Part shown: in pieces, positions 16,445 through 24,781 of the stretch
Numbering within the stretch: the first letter of the stretch is position 1
Layout: each line of letters opens with the position of its first letter
Assembly: GCA_016185755.1 (NCBI GenBank)
Contig: JACPMX010000011.1
Location: forward strand, 1 to 64,000
Source: Candidatus Woesearchaeota archaeon
Lineage (GTDB): Archaea > Nanobdellota > Nanobdellia > Woesearchaeales > GW2011-AR4
Direction: 5' to 3'
Length of the DNA stretch: 64,000 nt
Program-made: the position numbers and the translations under genes
The notes under the pieces: model-generated
The model's database searches: none
What the model saw: the letters and a program-made list of their open reading frames with translations, nothing else
What the model was told of the DNA's origin: nothing

Positions 16445-16981
16445 TCACTTGTCGCTTATGTAAATTTTATTCATCCTGTCGCCAACTTTTATTTTTTCCA
16501 CAGCTTCCATCCCCGCAACAACCTTTCCAAAAACAGCGTAATTCCCGTCAAGGAAAGGAGTTTCATCCAGCGTGATATAAAACTGGGATGAAGCGCTGTC
16601 AGGGTCCTGCGAGCGGGCCATTGCAAGCGCTCCCTTAACATGCCTCAGTTCCGGGCTTGTTTCAAGCGGGATTGTTTTTCCGGAGCCGCCTGTCCCGTCT
16701 CCCTTTGGGTCGCCGCCCTGCACAACAAAACCAGGCTCCACCCGGTGGAAAGCCAGTCCGTTATAAAATCCTGAATTTGCCAAATCAATGAAATTTTTTG
16801 CTGTAACCGGCGCCTTGCCCGTGTAAAGCTCTGCCTTTATAATCCCCTTTTCAGTTTCAATTATTGCATACTTTGTCATTTTGCTCTCCGTACTTTTTTC
16901 CATATTTGCTGATTGGCCTTTCGGTGCGCATGAGCTTACCAAAGTCAAAACCACCAAAACAAAAATAACTGATTTTTTCAT
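16445..16981 (-). CDS. Secreted cyclophilin-type peptidyl-prolyl isomerase
   Basis: A 178-residue lipoprotein cyclophilin. The signal peptide and lipobox LVSSCAPKG (Cys about 19) direct it outside the cell. The cyclophilin core starts at about residue 37: [19 protein letters not shown] carries the catalytic Arg, and [22 protein letters not shown] the second half of the active site. It is shorter than eukaryotic cyclophilins, in the range of bacterial PpiB. The role is proline isomerisation in exported proteins. It lies between gatC (1 nt away) and the MFS half gene. Confidence 0.93.
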   Translation of the reverse strand: MKKSVIFVLVVLTLVSSCAPKGQSANMEKSTESKMTKYAIIETEKGIIKAELYTGKAPVTAKNFIDLANSGFYNGLAFHRVEPGFVVQGGDPKGDGTGGSGKTIPLETSPELRHVKGALAMARSQDPDSASSQFYITLDETPFLDGNYAVFGKVVAGMEAVEKIKVGDRMNKIYISDK

Positions 16982-16982
16982 C

Positions 16983-17267
16983 TTAGACAGCCCTCGGCCC
17001 CTTGAAATAGCCGTCTTTTTTATGTTCTGTCAAGGACAATGCTTCATCCTGTGAAATGCACTTGCCTTCCTTGTCCTCGCGCACTGCATTCTTCAGCTCA
17101 ACAGGCTGGAAGCTGGGCTTTGCATTGTCTGTATCAATCTCCTTAAGCTTTGAAAAGAATTCAAGCGTTTCTTTCAGCTGCGGCAGGAATTTTCCTATTT
17201 CCTCTTCTGTAAGCTTTATCCTTGCAACTTCCGCCACATGCTCAAGAAGCTTCCTGTCCACTTCCAT
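16983..17267 (-). CDS. gatC: Asp/Glu-tRNA amidotransferase subunit C
   Basis: A 94-residue GatC, the small belt subunit that holds GatA and GatB together. The N-terminus [20 protein letters not shown] and the middle segment [17 protein letters not shown] are typical. The ending, with [10 protein letters not shown], is the usual C-terminal tail that contacts GatB. It is first in the minus-strand operon, and the intergenic region to UPF0114 is divergent with TATA-like TTTATATATA upstream. Confidence 0.95.
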   Translation of the reverse strand: MEVDRKLLEHVAEVARIKLTEEEIGKFLPQLKETLEFFSKLKEIDTDNAKPSFQPVELKNAVREDKEGKCISQDEALSLTEHKKDGYFKGPRAV

Positions 17268-17387
17268 AGCACTGGATGATTTTCAGCTGTTTATATATAT
17301 TTTTGTTTTGCCATCAAATGGAAAACTTTTTAAGTTCAAAATTTAATATCCCTTAAAATCGTCAGGAAAAAACTGTTTGAGGGGCTG

Positions 17388-17882
17388 TTGTGGAACTTCA
17401 GGTATGTCATACTTGTCGCAATAGTAACTCTTGTATTCTCGTCTTTGATTGCTTTCTATCTTGGGCTCAACAGCACTATAGAAGCCTTTCGTGAAATTGC
17501 AGATGCAAGGCAGCATAATGAAAGCATCCCATCCAATGTCATCCTTGTGCACATAATCTCCTCAATTGATGAGTTCCTTCTTGGAATAATCCTCATAATT
17601 TTCTCGCTTGGAATATACGAGTTGTTCATCAGCAAGCTTGATGTCCTGCAGGACAAGGACATCCCATATCCAAACTGGCTGATCTTCCGCTCTTTAGAGG
17701 ACTTGAAAGGAGTGCTTACAAAAGTGATAATAATAATCCTAATGGTCTATTTTTTTAAGAGTGTGGTAGTGATGAAGTTTGACACGCCATTAAGCATACT
17801 TTACCTTGCAGCAGGCATAATATTGATTGCGCTTGCGAATTACATATCGCACAAGCACGGGCATCAACCGCATAAGAAATAA
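17388..17882 (+). CDS. UPF0114 (YqhA-family) membrane protein
   Basis: A protein of at least 164 residues with four predicted membrane helices. The signature LGIYELFISKLD...PNWLIFRSLEDLK is characteristic of UPF0114. Function is unknown. The track start is TTG 17388, but in-frame codons further upstream read VRKKLFEGLL, which matches the usual N-terminus of this family, and no ATG/GTG/TTG precedes them. The true start may be a rare codon (ATC 17358 or ATA 17346). The TATA-like CTTTTTAAG near 17325 supports a leaderless start near 17350. Confidence 0.82.
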   Translation: MWNFRYVILVAIVTLVFSSLIAFYLGLNSTIEAFREIADARQHNESIPSNVILVHIISSIDEFLLGIILIIFSLGIYELFISKLDVLQDKDIPYPNWLIFRSLEDLKGVLTKVIIIILMVYFFKSVVVMKFDTPLSILYLAAGIILIALANYISHKHGHQPHKK

Positions 17883-17884
17883 AC

Positions 17885-18460
17885 CTATCTTACTATCTCC
17901 CTTCTCCTAATCTTTGAAACAAGCCTTTCCAAAGTATCAATTTTCCTCATCAGCTCGAGCTTTTCCCTGTCCATATCAACCAGCTGCCTTGCAAACCTTG
18001 TCAGCTCAAAGTCTTCTTTCTTGATGCTTTTGCTGATTTCCATGAACTTGCTGATTTCCTCGCTTGTCAAGCTCAGCCTTGACAGGACTTCGCTGACCTT
18101 TTTCCTTACTTCACTGTAGTCTTCAGCATCTTTTTTCAAAGCTTCCCTGTTTATTTGCAGGTCTTTCTGCAGCTCTTCCTCAAATCTGTCAAGGATTTTC
18201 CTCTGCAGCTGGCCTTTTAATAATTTGAACTCGACCAATTCTTTCCCGAAATCTTCCCTCAGGTTTTTGATTACTGACAGGTTTTCCCTGAAATTCTTCA
18301 GGAACTCGGCTTGTGACTTGTTGCTTTCAGCCAATCCGTTCCTTAATGCTTCAAGCTCGGCTTTCAATTCAGAAATGACTTTGCTGTTCTCTTCTATATT
18401 CCTGTTTATAGCACCAATATCCTCTTTTACATTCATCAGCCCTTTTATTTTCTGGAGCAT
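17885..18460 (-). CDS. Coiled-coil protein of unknown function
   Basis: A 191-residue protein almost wholly alpha helical with heptad patterns over about residues 10-110 and 140-190 and rich in Glu, Lys and Leu. No catalytic motif, signal peptide or membrane helix is visible. It ends in a basic tail (SKIRRREIVR). It converges with UPF0114 (2 nt between stops). The start lies just downstream of the dITPase gene on the same strand. It may be a structural or scaffold protein. Confidence 0.72.
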   Translation of the reverse strand: MLQKIKGLMNVKEDIGAINRNIEENSKVISELKAELEALRNGLAESNKSQAEFLKNFRENLSVIKNLREDFGKELVEFKLLKGQLQRKILDRFEEELQKDLQINREALKKDAEDYSEVRKKVSEVLSRLSLTSEEISKFMEISKSIKKEDFELTRFARQLVDMDREKLELMRKIDTLERLVSKIRRREIVR

Positions 18461-18483
18461 AGGAGAAGTTTGTTTGTTTGGAT

Positions 18484-19056
18484 TTATATGCTTTTCTTTT
18501 TTAGGAGATAATATCTTAATTTTAAAACAGCTCTTCTCCTGAATTTCTTTATCTCTTCTACATTTTTCATCTCGCCATATGCTTTATTGCTGCCTCCAGG
18601 GATGAATATCGGGTCATGCCCAAAACCATAAGAGCCTCTTACGCTTTCAGCAACTTTGCCTTTTTCTTGCCCAAGAAAGCTTACCGGCTTTTTGCTTGGC
18701 TCGCAGTATGCAACAGCGCTTTTGTATAAGCAAGTTCTGTCTTTCACATTTTCCATCAGCTTCAATATTCCTTTAAGCCCGATTCTTTTGTGGATGTAAG
18801 CAGAGCAGGTGCCGGGAAAATCATTCAGTGCTTTTATGAACAATCCGGAATCTTCGACAACAATATTCTTTTTCAGCTTGTTTGCCAGCATTTCTGCTGA
18901 CATTTTTGCTATCTCTTGGGGATTGTCGCTTCTCAATTCAGGATAAGAAATTTTGATATGATTAATTTTTATTTCCGGCTCCAAAATCTGCCTGAATTCC
19001 TTTACTTTGTTGATATTGGATGTGACGAAATTGATTGTGGATGTTGGTTTTGGCAT
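18484..19056 (-). CDS. rdgB: XTP/dITP pyrophosphatase (Ham1/RdgB family)
   Basis: A 190-residue house-cleaning enzyme that hydrolyses XTP, ITP and dITP to monophosphates. The N-terminal strand and loop INFVTSNINKVKEFRQIL binds the nucleotide, and VVEDSGLFIKALNDFPG holds the metal-binding acidic residues. GYGFGHDPIFIPGGSNKAYGEM is the C-terminal signature (shown in part). The length matches archaeal members (about 185). The ATG at 19056 begins close to the conserved strand. Confidence 0.93.
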   Translation of the reverse strand: MPKPTSTINFVTSNINKVKEFRQILEPEIKINHIKISYPELRSDNPQEIAKMSAEMLANKLKKNIVVEDSGLFIKALNDFPGTCSAYIHKRIGLKGILKLMENVKDRTCLYKSAVAYCEPSKKPVSFLGQEKGKVAESVRGSYGFGHDPIFIPGGSNKAYGEMKNVEEIKKFRRRAVLKLRYYLLKKKSI

Positions 19057-19115
19057 ATTAGTAAAATTTTTAAACTCTATATTTAAATTATTCTTTTACT
19101 GTATTCCGATTAATA

Positions 19116-19700
19116 ATGAAGATAAAAATGAAATTACTTATAATTCTTTTGATGTTAGTATTCCTATTAGGCTGTTCTAGCACAGAAATTCCATTTACCG
19201 AAATTAAAGGTAAAGAGAATCTTTTATTCTATTATTGTTTGCCCTTTTATTCTTATACTGATAAAAATTTGCAAACTAGAGAATTTGTAATCAATAACGA
19301 TGATGAGTATCAATCATTAATTCAATTCAAAAGTAAAAATAAAATATGCACAAATTTTACCTTGCCCTATATAAATTTTTCACAAAAAACTTTGCTAGGA
19401 AAATATACTGCCGGTTCCTGTGGTGCTTATTTTGAACGAATGGTTTTGCTTAATGATAACAAAAGAACATATGATTATATAATTAATGTAAGAGAAAGTT
19501 TTTGTCTTAGTGGACTCCCGCAGGAAAGTATGAATTTTATAACTATCCCTAAAATTCCTGAAGACTATGGTGTTGCCTTTCAAGTTAAAGCAAGCCAAAA
19601 TAGTGGTAAGATAGAAATTTTAACGAAACCTGGAGAAAAAATTAATTTTACAGAAAGAGAATTGCTCGAAAAGGAAGGAATAGGTATTGTTGAAAGTTAA
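19116..19700 (+). CDS. Lipoprotein of unknown function
   Basis: A 194-residue protein with a signal peptide ending in lipobox VFLLGCSS (Cys about 21). The mature part has four cysteines that could pair and a beta-rich pattern; I do not recognise a family. It is AT-rich (many TTA, AAA, AAT codons) compared with rdgB and aspS on either side, suggesting recent acquisition or relaxed selection. A TATA-like TATTTAAATT lies near 19080, about 30 nt upstream. It ends 5 nt from the aspS stop, in convergent orientation. Confidence 0.75.
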   Translation: MKIKMKLLIILLMLVFLLGCSSTEIPFTEIKGKENLLFYYCLPFYSYTDKNLQTREFVINNDDEYQSLIQFKSKNKICTNFTLPYINFSQKTLLGKYTAGSCGAYFERMVLLNDNKRTYDYIINVRESFCLSGLPQESMNFITIPKIPEDYGVAFQVKASQNSGKIEILTKPGEKINFTERELLEKEGIGIVES

Positions 19701-19705
19701 TTATA

Positions 19706-21940
19706 TCACTTAGAAAATTCCTCAACAACAGGATTTACGACCTTTACCAAGTCCTTTGCCTTCATCTTGATGCTTTTGGTGTGCTGGCCGGCGTTGAAAG
19801 CAACAACATCATTCTCGACAACTGAATTGTCAAAAAAAGTTTTCAAATTAAACAAGTTTCCAAACGGAGGAACGCTTCCAATATTGCAGCCCGTTGCCTG
19901 CTTTACTTCCTTTGCATTTGCGAGCTCAACCTTCTTGAACATTGTAATCTTCTGCAATTTTGCAAGGTCAATTTCCTTTGCGCCTGAAACAACTGCCTGT
20001 ATAAATCCTTCTTCCGTCTTGACTATCAATGCTTTAGTCCCTTGCTTTAATTCTGTCCCCCTGACTTCAGCAGCCTCTTTGCTTGTGAAAACAGGCTTGT
20101 GCTCCAGCACCTCAAATTCAATCTTCTCCTTGTTCAGAACATCCCTTATCTTCCCAAAAACGACATTTACCTGCTCTTTTACGAAGTCAAGCTTGATGTG
20201 CAATTCCTGCATCTGCTTTTCAGAGGCTTCATTCGGCGAGCCGTCCATTGGATTCTCTGCAGACTTGTTTTTTGGGAATGCAATTACTTCCCTTATGTCA
20301 TGTATTCCCTGCATCAAGGAAGCAAGCCTGTCAAAGCCCAAGCCAAAGCCTGCATGCCGTGGAGCGCCATACTTATACGCTTCAAGCAAAAACCCGAATT
20401 TTTCTTTTATCTCAGGTTCAGACATGCCTGTAACCTTGAAAGTATTCATCTGCAGTTCAGGGATATTGTTCCGCACAGAGCCGGAAAACAATTCAGAGCC
20501 GTTCATGACAAAATCATATTGGTAAGAAATAACCTTGATTGGATCTTTTTCAAGGCTCTTCCAGTATTCCTCCTTTGGCATAGTGAAGGGGTTGTGGGCA
20601 AAGTCCCATCTCTGCTCGTCCTCGCTCCACTCGAACATCGGGAAATCAGTCACAAAGCAAAACTCAAAGTCATTTTCCTTTATCAATCCAAGCGAGCCAG
20701 CAAGCTTAAGCCTTATTTTTGAAAGCACGTCATTGGCAATCTTCGGACTGTCGGCTGCAAAAAGCAATAAATCATTTGGCTTTGCTTTTGTCCTTTCAAG
20801 CAGCTGCTTCTGCACTTTTTCATGGAAAAATTTTGCAATGTTGCTTTCCAATCCCTCTTTTGTTACTTTCATCCATGCAAGCCCCTGGGCGCCATTCTGC
20901 TTAGCAAACTCTATCAGCTCATCAATCTGGCTCCTGCTTAATTTTTCCCCGCAGCCTTCTGCATTCAGCACTTTTACAATGCTTCCTTTTTTAATCACGT
21001 CAAGAAAAACCTTAAACTCGGAATCTTTTGCAATGTCCGTTACAGTGCAGCTTTCCATCCCGAACCTTGTGTCAGGCTTGTCAGTGCAGAACCTTTCCAT
21101 TGCATCATGGTAAGCAAGCCTCTTGAAAGGAGTCTTTATGTCTTTGTCAAGAAGCTTCCTGAATACATGCTTGATTAACCCTTCTGTAAGGTGGAATATG
21201 TCTTCTGCATCGGCAAAGGACATCTCCAAGTCAATTTGAGTATGCTCGGGCTGCCTGTCTGCCCTCAAGTCCTCATCCCTGAGGCATCTTGCCAATTGGT
21301 AATACCTGTCAAAGCCCGCAATCATCAGAATCTGCTTGTATATCTGCGGAGACTGCGGCAATGAATAGAATTTTCCTGGGTGTATCCTGCTCGGCACAAG
21401 ATAATCCCTTGCACCTTCTGGAGTTGTCTTTATCAGCATCGGAGTTTCGATTTCAACAAACCCGTGCTGGTTCAGGTATTCCCTGACTGCAACCGCCAGA
21501 TTATGCCTGAACATAAGCTGCTTCTGCATCTTCGGCCTTCTTAAGTCAAGGTACCTGTATTTCAGCCTGGTTTCCTCTGTGGCTTCAATCCTGTCTTCCA
21601 CTTCAAGAGGGGGTGTTTGAGCTTTGTTTACATCCAGAATCTTGCTGATGAGAACTTCTATTTTGCCTGTGATTACCCTTTCATTTTCCATTCCACTTGG
21701 CCTTTTCCTTACAATGCCCTCTACAACCGCAACATCCTCCCTCCTTAGGTTTTCAGCAGCCTTGTGGCTTTCGATGTTGCTGCTCGGGTCAAATACAATC
21801 TGTGTTATCCCGTACCTGTCCCTAAGGTCAATGAAGATAACTCCCCCATGGTCTCTTCTTGTGGAGCACCAGCCTGCAAGGACTACCTTTTTGTTGATGT
21901 CCTTGTCGCTTAACTCCCCGCACGTATGCGTTCTTTTCAT
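19706..21940 (-). CDS. aspS: Bacterial-type aspartyl-tRNA synthetase fused to a YbaK/ProX editing domain
   Basis: A 744-residue fusion. Residues 1-590 are a class II AspRS of bacterial type: OB-fold anticodon domain (1-110), motif 2 region RCLRDEDLRADRQPEHTQID, a GAD-like insertion (about 280-400), and motif 3 GLGFGLDRLASL-like segment APRHAGFGLGFDRLASLM. Residues about 600-744 match the YbaK/Cys-tRNA(Pro) deacylase and ProX fold: KALIVKTEEGFIQAVVSGA, the conserved Lys region and GCNIGSVPPFG. Such domains deacylate mischarged tRNA and are normally in ProRS or free-standing. The fusion may proofread Asp-tRNA species. Archaeal AspRS is usually the shorter archaeal/eukaryotic type, so transfer from bacteria is likely. 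Confidence 0.93.
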   Translation of the reverse strand: MKRTHTCGELSDKDINKKVVLAGWCSTRRDHGGVIFIDLRDRYGITQIVFDPSSNIESHKAAENLRREDVAVVEGIVRKRPSGMENERVITGKIEVLISKILDVNKAQTPPLEVEDRIEATEETRLKYRYLDLRRPKMQKQLMFRHNLAVAVREYLNQHGFVEIETPMLIKTTPEGARDYLVPSRIHPGKFYSLPQSPQIYKQILMIAGFDRYYQLARCLRDEDLRADRQPEHTQIDLEMSFADAEDIFHLTEGLIKHVFRKLLDKDIKTPFKRLAYHDAMERFCTDKPDTRFGMESCTVTDIAKDSEFKVFLDVIKKGSIVKVLNAEGCGEKLSRSQIDELIEFAKQNGAQGLAWMKVTKEGLESNIAKFFHEKVQKQLLERTKAKPNDLLLFAADSPKIANDVLSKIRLKLAGSLGLIKENDFEFCFVTDFPMFEWSEDEQRWDFAHNPFTMPKEEYWKSLEKDPIKVISYQYDFVMNGSELFSGSVRNNIPELQMNTFKVTGMSEPEIKEKFGFLLEAYKYGAPRHAGFGLGFDRLASLMQGIHDIREVIAFPKNKSAENPMDGSPNEASEKQMQELHIKLDFVKEQVNVVFGKIRDVLNKEKIEFEVLEHKPVFTSKEAAEVRGTELKQGTKALIVKTEEGFIQAVVSGAKEIDLAKLQKITMFKKVELANAKEVKQATGCNIGSVPPFGNLFNLKTFFDNSVVENDVVAFNAGQHTKSIKMKAKDLVKVVNPVVEEFSK

Positions 21941-21987
21941 AAGAAAACGGATTTGAAGAAGTTATTTAAATCTTATTGTAGCAGAAA

Positions 21988-22353
21988 CTAAGGCTTTTTA
22001 AAATCATTCTGGCTGCATGCAGGCTTTGGGTCAGGGCTCATATCCTCAAATCCTTCTTCACCATTGTTTACAAGATAGCTGAGCCTAAAGCCTGGGCTGC
22101 ATATGAATGCATCCACTACCTTGCCGTCCTTAGCATTCTCTACTACAATGCTTCTTCTTATTCGGTAATAAAAAATTGATTCAGAAACTGCTGCCCCTGC
22201 TATCTTTCTTGTTGTATGCTCTGCATGATAAGGGGCAAATCCTCTTTGAGAAAGAGGAGTAACTTTGAGAAATATTTGAGGGTCTTGTGCAGGATTTGTG
22301 CCTACCAATAATGTGCCAATCAACGCCGCCGCAACTTGTCCTTCCAGCCCCAC
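21988..22353 (-). CDS. Small possibly secreted protein of unknown function
   Basis: A 121-residue ORF with GTG start. The N-terminus has a short hydrophobic stretch (VAAALIGTLLVG), possibly a signal sequence. The remainder is beta-rich with two cysteines and a charged tail. I find no recognisable family. An upstream TATA-like TTTAAATAAAAA near 22375 fits this strand. It lies in a quiet gap between aspS and translin, and could also be a decayed gene. Confidence 0.55.
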   Translation of the reverse strand: MGLEGQVAAALIGTLLVGTNPAQDPQIFLKVTPLSQRGFAPYHAEHTTRKIAGAAVSESIFYYRIRRSIVVENAKDGKVVDAFICSPGFRLSYLVNNGEEGFEDMSPDPKPACSQNDFKKP

Positions 22354-22390
22354 AGGAAAAGGAATCCGGATTTTTTATTTAAATTTTGCC

Positions 22391-22960
22391 TTAATGCCTT
22401 CCTTTCATGGAAATGTCGTACATAACTTCTTCCAGCTTCTTCAAGTTCCACTTGATTGAATCGGATTTTTTCCTTAATTCACCGTTTCTTAGATGCAATT
22501 TTAGAAACTCGCCATAAATATCATGAACCAATTCCTTTATCTTTTCAGCCTCATCGAATTTCTTGTGGATTACCTCATATATTGCTTTCCTTACCAGTTC
22601 CCCTGTCAAATCGCAAATTCCGCTCAAATAATCTTCTGCAGAGACGCCAAGGCTTGCTTTTGTAGGAATTTTGTTGTTTTTCACAAATTCATAGAATGCT
22701 ACGGCCTCGACATATTCCTGGAATGCGACAGCGCTTATGTTGGTGTCTGTTGAGACATTTATCTTTCTTAATTTGCTGACCTTTTCCTTGATGTCCCTTA
22801 TTGCATCAGAAGCTGCCTTCAGGTCATTCCTTTGGGCAGCATAGATTACCTGCTTTGAAATTGTGATTATTTCCCTTGAGGTCTGGATTATTGCTTCCCT
22901 TTTAAGGTCCAGATTGTGCATCTCATGCCTTATTTTGCCAAATTCCTTTTTGCTGAGCAT
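22391..22960 (-). CDS. Archaeal translin-family protein
   Basis: A 189-residue all-helical protein matching archaeal translin/TRAX homologues in length and pattern: IRHEMHNLDLKREAIIQTSR at the start, AVAFQEYVEAVAFYEFV in the middle, and GVSAEDYLSGICDLTGELVRKA, which is a typical translin motif (quoted in part). Translin binds single-stranded RNA/DNA and, with TRAX, forms the C3PO RNase. In archaea C3PO-like assemblies process RNA including tRNA fragments. The EYVEA acidic patch is a plausible metal site. The context is divergent from membrane genes. Confidence 0.85.
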   Translation of the reverse strand: MLSKKEFGKIRHEMHNLDLKREAIIQTSREIITISKQVIYAAQRNDLKAASDAIRDIKEKVSKLRKINVSTDTNISAVAFQEYVEAVAFYEFVKNNKIPTKASLGVSAEDYLSGICDLTGELVRKAIYEVIHKKFDEAEKIKELVHDIYGEFLKLHLRNGELRKKSDSIKWNLKKLEEVMYDISMKGRH

Positions 22961-23049
22961 GCCTGTAAAAATACTCTAATTGTATATAAATGTTTTTGAT
23001 TGAAGGCAAAAACAAAAAGTTTAAATATCTCTTTCAGCCTGAAAATCGC

Positions 23050-23610
23050 ATGGCCACTCCTTTCAGGCAAGTTATAGAGTTCTTTGACAGCATAGGCCTG
23101 TTTGACGTGGTGCTGCCTTTCCTTCTGGTGTTTACCATAGTCTTTGCGATATTTGAAAAGACAAAAGTGCTTGGCACAGAGGATATAGATGGCAAGAAAT
23201 ACACAAAGAAGAACCTTAATGCAATTGCGTCGTTTGTGATCGCTTTTTTGGTCATCGCATCCTCGGAGCTTGTTGAGGTGATAACGACAGTGTCGTCCAA
23301 TGCAGTTGTCGTGCTGTTCCTTTCAGTCCTGTTCCTTTTGCTTGTAGGCTCTTTCCACAAGGAAGGCGAGCCTATATTCCTTGAAGGGGGATGGAAGGTG
23401 GTGTTCATGGTCATAGTATTCATAGCCATAGTCGGCATTTTCCTTGATGCAATCAAAAGCCCTGACGGAAGGACATGGCTTGAAAGAATCGGGGACTTCA
23501 CAGGCTCGGGAGGAGATGAGCTGGCCGGCTCAATCGTTCTGCTTGCATTGATAGTGCTTTTTGTTGTTTATGCTGTCAAGGAGCAGCCGAAAGAGGTAAA
23601 GCACTCTTAA
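23050..23610 (+). CDS. Four-helix membrane protein, first of three paralogues
   Basis: A 186-residue protein starting at ATG 23050 (MATPFRQVIEFFDSIGLFDV); the track start at 22990 is upstream of the likely transcription start. TATA-like TTTAAATATC near 23020 fits a leaderless ATG. It has four to five membrane helices and the segment VVLPFLLVFTIVFAIFEKTKVLG. The next two genes share this layout (LPFLLIFVIVYAVLQKAKILG and FVWITVFAVLAWTKVFG), so the three arose by duplication. The family is unknown. Proximity to FlaI/FlaJ-like genes suggests a role in the cell envelope machinery. Confidence 0.78.
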   Translation: MATPFRQVIEFFDSIGLFDVVLPFLLVFTIVFAIFEKTKVLGTEDIDGKKYTKKNLNAIASFVIAFLVIASSELVEVITTVSSNAVVVLFLSVLFLLLVGSFHKEGEPIFLEGGWKVVFMVIVFIAIVGIFLDAIKSPDGRTWLERIGDFTGSGGDELAGSIVLLALIVLFVVYAVKEQPKEVKHS

Positions 23611-23661
23611 TTTGATAAGATTTATATAGTAATATCAAAATAAAAATAAAAAGGTGATTAA

Positions 23662-24264
23662 ATGGCTGCAGAGGCCTTAAGGCTTGAAGGTTTTGTCAGG
23701 ACTATGGAAATGTGGGGCTTGACAGATGTTCTGCTGCCGTTTTTGCTGATTTTTGTCATTGTATATGCTGTGCTGCAGAAGGCGAAGATTTTAGGGGAGG
23801 GAAAGAAAAACCTCAATGTAGTAGTTTCTGTTGTTGTTGCACTGCTTGTCGTCATACCCCACGTCACCGGAAGGTTTCCTGCAGACAGCGACCCTGTCCT
23901 TATAATAAATGATGCGCTGCCCCAGGTTTCCATTGTGCTTGTTGCGATAGTTTTCCTCATGATAATGATAGGGGTTTTCGGACAGGATTTTGTCATGCTG
24001 GGTGTCACGATGCCGGGCTGGATAACTCTGATATCATTCATAATAATAGTGCTCATATTCGGCGGTGCAGCCGGCTGGTGGAGCAGCGGAATGGGCAACA
24101 CTTTGGAAGACTTTTTCGGTACAGAAGGGGTGGCTGTATTCATCATGATCCTTACTTTTGGAATCATCATAGCGTGGATCACCGGGGATTCAAAGGAAAG
24201 GGAGGACAGGACTATCCTTAACAGGTTGGGCATGGATTTCAGCAAGCTGTTTGGAAAGAAATAG
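23662..24264 (+). CDS. Four-helix membrane protein, second paralogue
   Basis: A 200-residue paralogue of the preceding gene, with the same opening helix and K-x-K-I/V-LG turn, then KKNLNVVVSVVVALLV. Membrane helices lie at about 25-45, 52-72, 88-108, 115-140 and 150-175, and the C-terminus is basic and cytoplasmic-like. The ATG follows GGTG (23652-23655), and a TATA-like TTATATAG lies at about 23620. It ends 6 nt before the third paralogue, so they are co-transcribed. Function unknown. Confidence 0.78.
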   Translation: MAAEALRLEGFVRTMEMWGLTDVLLPFLLIFVIVYAVLQKAKILGEGKKNLNVVVSVVVALLVVIPHVTGRFPADSDPVLIINDALPQVSIVLVAIVFLMIMIGVFGQDFVMLGVTMPGWITLISFIIIVLIFGGAAGWWSSGMGNTLEDFFGTEGVAVFIMILTFGIIIAWITGDSKEREDRTILNRLGMDFSKLFGKK

Positions 24265-24270
24265 GGCAAG

Positions 24271-24768
24271 ATGGCAACATTTCTTGATGTTACAGGCCTT
24301 CAGTATTTCTCAAGCATTTTTGTTTTTCTTTTTGTGTGGATAACCGTTTTTGCGGTGCTTGCATGGACCAAGGTTTTCGGCCACAACAAGTTCATACATG
24401 CGCTTGTGGGCCTTCTGCTTGGGATATTTGTGCTTATATCGCCGATTGCAACATCAATTGTAGCTGATACGGCGCCTTTCCTCGCGGTACTTTTCCTGTT
24501 CATTGTGCTGATATCAGTTGCGTCAGGAATGCTCGGGGCAAATCTTGAGTCTTTTCCGGCACTCAAAGGCATCATGCTGATTTTCATTGTATTGATAATA
24601 ATCATTTCCGCAGGAGTCAAGATAAGGGAGCAGGTTAATGTGCCGTCAGAAACGCAGACTGACCTTTCAAGCACTGTGAACCTTATTTTTCACCCCACTT
24701 TTCTTGGCGCTGTATTGATTTTTATGATAGCGATATTCACTATTGCGCTGCTTGCATCCAGAAGTTAG
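24271..24768 (+). CDS. Four-helix membrane protein, third paralogue
   Basis: A 165-residue third member of the tandem family, shortest and lacking the basic tail. It begins with ATGGCAACATTTCTTGATG and has four hydrophobic helices, with the shared ITVFAVLAWTKVFGHNKF turn after helix 1. It ends 14 nt from the convergent coiled-coil gene. The three probably form a hetero-oligomeric membrane complex; this is inference from tandem duplication. Confidence 0.75.
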   Translation: MATFLDVTGLQYFSSIFVFLFVWITVFAVLAWTKVFGHNKFIHALVGLLLGIFVLISPIATSIVADTAPFLAVLFLFIVLISVASGMLGANLESFPALKGIMLIFIVLIIIISAGVKIREQVNVPSETQTDLSSTVNLIFHPTFLGAVLIFMIAIFTIALLASRS

Positions 24769-24781
24769 CTGTTAGAAGTAA

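Noticed and set aside
19767-20525. Long plus-strand ORFs opposite aspS (also 20535-21113)
   Set aside because: Frame shadows of the conserved AspRS gene; Ser/Phe-rich translations without domains.
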